This document shows positions 58,531-64,000 of a stretch of 64,000 nt of DNA, piece by piece; positions within the stretch are counted from its first letter, which is position 1, and each line of letters opens with the position of its first letter. A program made the position numbers and the translations under genes. This stretch comes from an uncultured bacterium (GTDB lineage Bacteria; Cyanobacteriota; Vampirovibrionia; Gastranaerophilales; Gastranaerophilaceae): the NCBI GenBank assembly GCA_948964545.1, contig CAREDV010000003.1, positions 123,377 through 187,376 of the forward strand, given 5' to 3'. A model generated the notes under the pieces. It had not been told where the DNA came from and made no database searches. It was given only the letters and a program-made list of their open reading frames with translations.

Positions 58531-59340
58531 TTATTTACATGAATGTTTTCCGTCCCAGCTGAGTTCTTTTGGACAGTGCAGGTAATCCATATTCTCATTA
58601 TATAAAGCCCATGCTGTGCAGGTGCCAAAAGCTTCGCCATAACCGCTTGTACCGTTACAGGCAGTAAAATTTTCTATAGAGTGATCATCTTTTGCTCCAA
58701 GCGGCAATAATTTATCCTGCATTATTAAAAATTTAAAAACATCAACACCGTTTCTGTTCGGTCCTTTAAAACCATTAGTATCAACAAGTATTTCTCCGCA
58801 TTTATACAGATAGTGAGAATATTTTGACGGATATCTGCACCAATTGCTTGTATAACCGTCACCAACAGAAGCTTTTATTTGAATAATCGAACCGTCTGTC
58901 AAAAAATATTTTACAGCTCCATTAGAATAATAATCAAATGGGTTTCTTGTCCAATATTTAGAGCCGTTTCGATTGTGAATAGTCGGGGACTCACAGGCTT
59001 TTGAATATTTTTCGCAAACTTTAACGTATTTTAAATATTGACTGAAAACATTATTAAGAGCTTTGCCATGCTCTGTCATTGAAGTTCCGTTACTCCATGT
59101 ATTTACAGAACCGTTTTCGGAAACTGCCAGATTATATGCATTAGTTAATTCTGAAGCGGTTTTTTTTAGTCTTGTAAGGTGTACTTTTTCTTGATAGTTC
59201 GCAATTAAATTTGGTATTGTAAGTGCAGAAACAACCCCGATAATACCAAGAGTGATTAGAACCTCAGCAAGTGTAAACGCAATTATAGTGCGAGGCTTGC
59301 GGGGGGGGGGGCAGCTCATGGATTTTTCAATAACTTTCAT
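58531..59340 (-). CDS. Prepilin-type protein with C11 tract in its leader
   Basis: A 269-residue protein with the class III signal AFTLAEVLITLGIIGVVSAL. The leader (MKVIEKSMSCPPPRKPRTII) includes a run of C (plus-strand G11, 59301-59311). The C-terminal domain resembles the prepilin at 35996: WALYNENMDYLHCPKELSWD ends both in a Cys loop. AAAGGA precedes the ATG at 59340; the longer frame runs into manC. It may be a pseudopilin or minor pilin; expression is probably frame-switched by slippage. Confidence 0.85.
   Translation of the reverse strand: MKVIEKSMSCPPPRKPRTIIAFTLAEVLITLGIIGVVSALTIPNLIANYQEKVHLTRLKKTASELTNAYNLAVSENGSVNTWSNGTSMTEHGKALNNVFSQYLKYVKVCEKYSKACESPTIHNRNGSKYWTRNPFDYYSNGAVKYFLTDGSIIQIKASVGDGYTSNWCRYPSKYSHYLYKCGEILVDTNGFKGPNRNGVDVFKFLIMQDKLLPLGAKDDHSIENFTACNGTSGYGEAFGTCTAWALYNENMDYLHCPKELSWDGKHSCK
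59301..59311 (-). repeat. Homopolymer tract, eleven G (C on the coding strand)
   Basis: Eleven consecutive G on the plus strand encode C-P-P-P-R in the leader of the prepilin-type protein. Any length change not divisible by three abolishes the pilin frame. Confidence 0.95.
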
Positions 59341-59356
59341 TTTTAATCTTCCTTTC

Positions 59357-60739
59357 CTATACTCTTCCATACATGTCTTCGTAACGGACAATATCTTCTT
59401 CAATCAACGGGTCGCCTTTTTGAACCTCAATAATTTCCAAATCCTCTTTGTAAGGGTTTTGAAGTGAATGAACTGCTTTAAGAGGAATATCAATACTGTG
59501 GCCAGGTGAGAGTATAAAATCTTTATCTTGAAGAATAACTTTTGCATTTCCTGACAATACTACCCAGTGTTCGCTTCTAAAATTATGAGATTGAACCGAT
59601 AATTTCTGACCAGGGTTTACATGAATAATTTTTGTCATAAACCCTTCGCCCTGTGCAATCACTGTATAAAACCCCCATGGACGATAAACAGTTTTATGTA
59701 CAAGATGAGTATTATCGTTTTGTTTTTTTAATGTTTCATAAATATGTTTAACATTTTGTGTCTGGTCTTTTTTGCAGGCAAGAATTGCATCTTCTGTTTC
59801 AACAATTATTGTATCTTCCAAACCTATTGTTGCAACAAGTTTTGATGATGAATACACAAATGAATTTTTCGAATTGTCATCCAAAACATGACCAACAAAA
59901 ACATTTCCATCTGTGTCTTTTTTGCTCACATCATAAATAGACTGCCATGAGCCTAAATCATTCCAATCACTTTCCAATTTGACAAGTGCGATTTTATCAG
60001 ATTTTTCCATAATCGCATAATCTATAGAAATACTTGGCATTTTGTCAAAGTTGATAAACGGAATTTCATTTTTTATCTTAAAATCAAATTCTTCTGTAAG
60101 TTTTGCAATTTCAGGGGCATGCTTCATTGTTTCCTGGAACATAGTTGAAGCTTTGAACATAAAAATTCCGCTATTCCAGAAATAAGTTCCTGCGTGCAAA
60201 TATTTTTTAGCTGTTTCAAGATTTGGTTTTTCAACAAATTCTTTAACCTTATACCCTTCTTCAAGTTTATCGCATGTATTAATATATCCATAACCTGTTT
60301 CAGGATAATCAGGCTCGATGCCAAAAGTTACAATATAGCCCTGCTCTGCAAGTTTTTCACCTTTTTTTACTGTTGATAAAAATTTTTCATTATCTTCAAT
60401 CAAATGATCAGATGGCACAACAATAATTACAGGATCAGAGTTTGATTTCTGCATAATATATTTTGTGGCAAGAACTATTGCAGGAGCAGTGTTTTTAGCT
60501 ACAGGTTCAGATAATACAACAGGATTTTCTGTTAATTCTGATAACTGCATGCGTACATTGGAGGCATGTTTTGTATTTGTTATACTTACAATCTTAGATG
60601 TGCAGTGTGTCAATCTTTTATATGTTGATTGCAGTAAACTTTTGTCTGAATTTAAATTAAGTAATTGTTTAGGATATAATTCTCTTGATAATGGCCAAAG
60701 CCTACTTCCTGAACCGCCAGCTAAAATAATTGCATACAT
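59357..60739 (-). CDS. manC: Mannose-1-phosphate guanylyltransferase / mannose-6-phosphate isomerase
   Basis: A 460-residue bifunctional enzyme making GDP-mannose for polysaccharides. The pyrophosphorylase motif is IILAGGSGSRLWPLSRELYP, and the C-terminal cupin (type II PMI) shows WGFYTVIAQGEGFMTKIIHV and PGQKLSVQSHNFRSEHWVVL. It lies 16 bases upstream of the second prepilin-type gene on the same strand. Confidence 0.95.
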   Translation of the reverse strand: MYAIILAGGSGSRLWPLSRELYPKQLLNLNSDKSLLQSTYKRLTHCTSKIVSITNTKHASNVRMQLSELTENPVVLSEPVAKNTAPAIVLATKYIMQKSNSDPVIIVVPSDHLIEDNEKFLSTVKKGEKLAEQGYIVTFGIEPDYPETGYGYINTCDKLEEGYKVKEFVEKPNLETAKKYLHAGTYFWNSGIFMFKASTMFQETMKHAPEIAKLTEEFDFKIKNEIPFINFDKMPSISIDYAIMEKSDKIALVKLESDWNDLGSWQSIYDVSKKDTDGNVFVGHVLDDNSKNSFVYSSSKLVATIGLEDTIIVETEDAILACKKDQTQNVKHIYETLKKQNDNTHLVHKTVYRPWGFYTVIAQGEGFMTKIIHVNPGQKLSVQSHNFRSEHWVVLSGNAKVILQDKDFILSPGHSIDIPLKAVHSLQNPYKEDLEIIEVQKGDPLIEEDIVRYEDMYGRV

Positions 60740-60917
60740 AATATTTTCTCCATTTCAATGCCATTATATTATAAATATTGTTTATAGAGTAATTGTAATG
60801 ATAATTTTACAAAATTTATACCCAAAAGTATTATATACTCATGTTAAAAACGTTTGTTACAAGTCGTGTTTTATTAATCTTGAAATATATATTAACTTTT
60901 GCTAATATATATATATA

Positions 60918-62888
60918 ATGTTTGAATGGGATCTGAAAAAGAGGGTTATAGTTACATTTGTAAGTGTTGGAATATTGTTTTCCATAGGCTTTTATTTTGG
61001 TGTAGTTTATCAGCCTCCAGCTAAAACTGATAAAATTTATAAATCAGCACTTGAGGATTTTAACAAGGGTGATTATCAGAACGCTTATTATCTTTTTTCT
61101 AAGGTTACATTGTTTTCAAATCTGAAACCTGTTGCAATTTTCCACAGGGCAGAATGTGCAAAGATGCTTGGCGATGATAAATCTGAAATTAAGCAGTATG
61201 AAATTTTGTTTAATAATTATCCAAAACATGTATTAAGTACAAAATCAAGATATATTGCAGGACAGAAACTTTTAAAGGATAAACCGCAAATTGCTAAAAA
61301 GTATTTTGAATACATAATTAACAATGCTCCAAATACTGATTACGCAATAGCTTCTGAATATTATCTCGGTTTAATTCTTAAAAATAAATATGAAAATGAA
61401 AAAATTGTTCCACAATCAGTTAAAGATGATGTTCAGAATTATTTTAGACATTATCTCAAAAAAGCTCCATCAGGAAGACTTGCTTTAAATGCTGTTAACA
61501 ATTGGCTTGATTTTGTTGGGTTTATTGCAAAAGATGATTATTTATTAATGGCAGAAACCTGTTATTTATTCGGCGAGTATGAAAAGGCTCTTGAACTTTT
61601 AAAGTTTACCGATATTAGTGAAAACTGGGCTTTGAATGTGAAAATTTCAAATGCACTAAAAGATTATATTATGGTGAAAAGTTTGACAGAGCGCGGACTT
61701 CAATCATATTCTCAATATGTATCTGAAGATGATATAATTGAAGCTGTTGATATTTATGCTTCTAAAAACAAAGTTGATAATCTGCTTTCTTTTGCAACAG
61801 GCAAAGGCAAAGATTATTTATTAAGCCAAAAATGTCAGACAGAAAATGATAAAGGAGCATGCTTCCAGAAATTATATATTCAATATCCTAATGGAAGATT
61901 CTCTGCAGATGCGCTTGCAAACGTATTTTTTGCCAGAGTCAAAGCGCATGATTATGAGAGTGCTCAAAAAATTGGGCGGGATCATTTAAATAAATTTCCT
62001 AGTGTAAATTCAACGCCGATGGTAATGTTTTGGATGGGCAAAATTAATGAAAAAACAAGCAATTATGAAGAATATACTAATTATTATAAAAGTGTAATAA
62101 ACAAATATCCTGATAGTTACTATGCCTATAGGGCTTATTTAAAGCTCAGTCGTTTACAAGGGCCGATTATCACTAATTATATTAATCCTAAGCCTGTAGT
62201 ATACCCATATAAATATACAAAAAATAATATTATAGTTAAGCTTGTTGATCTTGGCGATTATGATATTATCAATGAATTTGCGGGTGATGATGAGTTTATT
62301 AAAAGCTGGGTGCTTTATAAAAAAGGCGACTATTCACACTCTATGCTTACTGCACGTGATGCTATGGATAAAATTCAAAATAAACCAGATAAGCATGATC
62401 TTCGCTGGCGTCTTGTTTATCCTATTATGTATTTTGATGATGTAAGAAAATTCGCGGGAGAGACTGGAAATAGCTTACCGCTTATGTTAGGGCTTATCAG
62501 AGAAGAAAGTTATTTTGATCCTCTTGCTCAAAGCGGTGTTGGTGCTAGCGGTCTTATGCAATTAATGCCTGCTACTGCAAATGAGATAAACTCAAAGTTT
62601 TCACTTGGCATGGATGTTTCAAATGCATTATTTAATCCGTATTCAAACATAAAATTAGGTAATTATTATTATGAATTCTTGCGTAAAAATCTTGAAAACT
62701 ATGATGTTTCCTCTGTTGCAGCATACAATGGCGGAATAGGTTCTATTCAAAGATGGAAAGCAACCCTTCATTATAATGATACAGATGAATTTGTTGAGCA
62801 AATTCCCTACCCCGAAACCAAAAACTATGTTAAAAAGGTGTTTAGAAGTTATTGGAACTATATAAGAATTTATTCGGGAAACAATTAA
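60918..62888 (+). CDS. slt: Soluble lytic transglycosylase with TPR-like repeats
   Basis: A 656-residue envelope protein. An N-terminal membrane anchor (VIVTFVSVGILFSIGFYFGV, about 10-30) is followed by TPR-like helices (about 35-500) and a C-terminal SLT domain (about 520-640) with LGLIREESYFDPLAQSGVGA (catalytic Glu) and GLMQLMPATANEI. It cleaves glycan strands to 1,6-anhydro products. The N-terminal anchor suggests the inner membrane's periplasmic face. A bidirectional terminator follows. Confidence 0.93.
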   Translation: MFEWDLKKRVIVTFVSVGILFSIGFYFGVVYQPPAKTDKIYKSALEDFNKGDYQNAYYLFSKVTLFSNLKPVAIFHRAECAKMLGDDKSEIKQYEILFNNYPKHVLSTKSRYIAGQKLLKDKPQIAKKYFEYIINNAPNTDYAIASEYYLGLILKNKYENEKIVPQSVKDDVQNYFRHYLKKAPSGRLALNAVNNWLDFVGFIAKDDYLLMAETCYLFGEYEKALELLKFTDISENWALNVKISNALKDYIMVKSLTERGLQSYSQYVSEDDIIEAVDIYASKNKVDNLLSFATGKGKDYLLSQKCQTENDKGACFQKLYIQYPNGRFSADALANVFFARVKAHDYESAQKIGRDHLNKFPSVNSTPMVMFWMGKINEKTSNYEEYTNYYKSVINKYPDSYYAYRAYLKLSRLQGPIITNYINPKPVVYPYKYTKNNIIVKLVDLGDYDIINEFAGDDEFIKSWVLYKKGDYSHSMLTARDAMDKIQNKPDKHDLRWRLVYPIMYFDDVRKFAGETGNSLPLMLGLIREESYFDPLAQSGVGASGLMQLMPATANEINSKFSLGMDVSNALFNPYSNIKLGNYYYEFLRKNLENYDVSSVAAYNGGIGSIQRWKATLHYNDTDEFVEQIPYPETKNYVKKVFRSYWNYIRIYSGNN

Positions 62889-62895
62889 AATAAAA

Positions 62896-62924
62896 AAAAG
62901 ACTTGTCATATTGACAAGTCTTTT
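62896..62924. terminator. Bidirectional terminator, 13-bp stem
   Basis: AAAAGACTTGTCA-TAT-TGACAAGTCTTTT between slt and the converging small gene. Confidence 0.92.
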
Positions 62925-62946
62925 ACTTTTTCGGGGAGCATGTTCT

Positions 62947-63345
62947 TTAAAGCATGTTCTTTCTGATATTTTCTTTTTGTTTATCAATCTTGTTTATTCT
63001 TCTTTCAATTGACTTAATCTCTTTATCTAGAGCCTTTCTTTCAGCTTTTAAAGTTTGATACTTTGCATCAATGTCAGCATATTTAGTTTTGATATTTAAT
63101 AATTCGTTTCTAACTTCAACCTGTGCATTATCAAGCTGTGTAATAGCATTCTGCATCTTAGTATTTCCAGTCGGAATTTCAGTTTTAGCAGGCGCAGGTG
63201 TTGTAGTAACAGCAGAAGTTCTAACACCATAAGCAGTATCATCAAAGTTCAACGGAGTAAAAGCATTCCCGTCAGCAAAGCATGAGCATGCTGTAATAAC
63301 TGTTAAAGTTAAAGCTAAAGTCAGATTTTTAATAGTTTTTGTCAT
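62947..63345 (-). CDS. Small secreted coiled-coil protein
   Basis: A 132-residue protein with a signal peptide (MTKTIKNLTLALTLTVITAC, then SCFA); the Cys in ITAC could be a lipobox. A Thr/Pro/Ala linker is followed by a long basic coiled coil (DKEIKSIERRINKIDKQKEN). The ATG at 63345 follows AAAGGAGAT; the longer frame to 63462 has no site. A periplasmic or envelope spacer role is inferred. Confidence 0.8.
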   Translation of the reverse strand: MTKTIKNLTLALTLTVITACSCFADGNAFTPLNFDDTAYGVRTSAVTTTPAPAKTEIPTGNTKMQNAITQLDNAQVEVRNELLNIKTKYADIDAKYQTLKAERKALDKEIKSIERRINKIDKQKENIRKNML

Positions 63346-63661
63346 GGTTATATCTCCTTTTATTATATAAATAGAATTATATAGTATAGCCCTACAAAAA
63401 AACTCATACAAAAACATGATAAATCTTTGGAACAAAAAAACATGAAAACAGTCTCTATACATGGGTTTTGCATGAATTGTTAACGATTGTAAATTGGCGA
63501 AAACTATTGCTGTTATTGGACATGAAAAAAAACTTATAAAAATAGATGAAAAACATGATTTCTTCCTCTTGCAATGAAAACTTTTTTACTATAGAATAAA
63601 AGACGTGGTCAATGACCGCCTAGGACATTGTAATAGTCAAAAAAAATAAAAAACAAATTGC
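63346..63661. other. Gene-free region upstream of the rRNA promoter
   Basis: No ORF is supported. A palindrome GGTCA-A-TGACC lies near 63606-63618 and the DNA is otherwise AT-rich. It may hold upstream elements for the rRNA promoter. Confidence 0.4.
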
Positions 63662-63689
63662 TTGACAAAAAAAAATTACGATGTATACT
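63662..63689 (+). promoter_or_regulatory. rRNA operon promoter
   Basis: TTGACA (63662-63667) and TATACT (63684-63689) with a 16-base spacer, followed by a leader of about 275 bases and then 16S rRNA. Confidence 0.85.
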
Positions 63690-63764
63690 AAGAAATGCAG
63701 ATAGCACTAGCAAATAAAAAAAATAATGCATCTGGATATAATATAAGAGTAAACCCCCAATTAA

Positions 63765-63969
63765 AAATAATTGAGTTCGCGAATGCGAAGTTTCAGAAAC
63801 TGAAGCGGTCGAAAAAGGAATTTTAAACAGTACTTTGACAACAGAATAGCTGAAATAAACAATACTTTGTTAATTCAAAAAACGAATGATAAGGACACGT
63901 TAAGCAAACGCTTAGCGAATTAAGTAATGAGCTAGAAACTGCAGTAATGCAGAAACTAATAACTTTCTG
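63765..63969 (+). promoter_or_regulatory. rRNA leader with hairpins and boxA-like element
   Basis: The leader holds TTCGC-GAAT-GCGAA and TTCAG-AAA-CTGAA hairpins (63775-63805), a boxA-like TACTTTGACAACAGAATAGC (63831-63850), GTTAAGC-AAAC-GCTTAGC (63900-63917) and CTGCA-GTAA-TGCAG just before 16S. They would serve antitermination and RNase III processing. Confidence 0.65.
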
Positions 63970-64000
63970 ACAATGGAGAGTTTGATCCTGGCTCAGGACG
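63970..64000 (+). rRNA. rrs: 16S ribosomal RNA, 5' end only
   Basis: AGAGTTTGATCCTGGCTCAG at 63977-63996 is the universal 27F site (E. coli position 8 onward), so 16S begins near 63970 and continues beyond the window. Confidence 0.97.

Overview
The window is AT-rich, tightly packed, and reads like a gut member of the Vampirovibrionia/Melainabacteria, most likely the order Gastranaerophilales. This is inferred from the gene set; no search was run. Pointers are prepilin-type proteins with the FTLAEVLITLG signature, a Ycf45-like R3H ATPase of cyanobacterial type, a protein starting MGLAAGQARLL, and a protein with an N-terminal VPVFKGN motif. The cell is diderm (TolC-family protein, usher, periplasmic chaperone) and probably a fermenter: D-lactate dehydrogenase, pyruvate phosphate dikinase and a four-subunit 2-oxoacid:ferredoxin oxidoreductase are present.

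Layout. 1-3.05 kb: end of a TolC-like gene, a small unknown gene, and murA coupled to a small repeat protein. 3.05-6.15 kb is an accessory islet: two tandem loci, each a tiny hydrophobic peptide with a converging antisense promoter (type I toxin-antitoxin architecture), two paralogous XRE regulators around a LuxR-type HTH gene, two candidate structured RNAs on opposite strands, and a small heat-shock gene flanked by a perfect 50-bp inverted repeat. 6.15-12 kb: D-LDH, menaquinone methyltransferase, a DUF4127 protein, a MntP-like exporter, a structured leader before a Cys-rich small protein, the hibernation factor and a glycosyltransferase. 12-21.5 kb: HEAT-repeat protein, orphan histidine kinase, then a long plus-strand run grpE-dnaJ-propeller protein-O-methyltransferase-ruvC-membrane protein-mtnA, converging on tyrA.

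21.5-26.1 kb: lineage-type proteins of unknown function, pgi and a 28-residue Met/Cys-rich peptide gene. 26.1-33.4 kb: a complete chaperone-usher-like pilus locus (tip-like protein, chaperone, two subunit-like proteins, usher) with two divergent secreted proteins. 33.4-36 kb: tRNA-Ser(CGA), proA and proB. 36-43 kb: a prepilin-like gene with a G10 tract, alr, a shortened lpd, lipA, an acyltransferase and a large unknown protein. 43-51.4 kb: R3H ATPase, small regulators, ppdK and the oxidoreductase operon. 51.5-63.4 kb: a giant coiled-coil protein, a glycolate-oxidase-type flavoprotein, a zincin-like protein, a CheR-type methyltransferase, a second prepilin-like gene with a G11/C11 tract, manC, a lytic transglycosylase and a small secreted coiled-coil protein. 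The window ends with an rRNA promoter, its leader and the first bases of 16S rRNA.

The most notable items are the tandem peptide/antisense modules, the chaperone-usher cluster in this lineage, the homopolymer tracts in the leaders of two prepilin genes, the inverted-repeat cassette around hsp20, and several candidate RNAs with clear promoters but no family I recognise.
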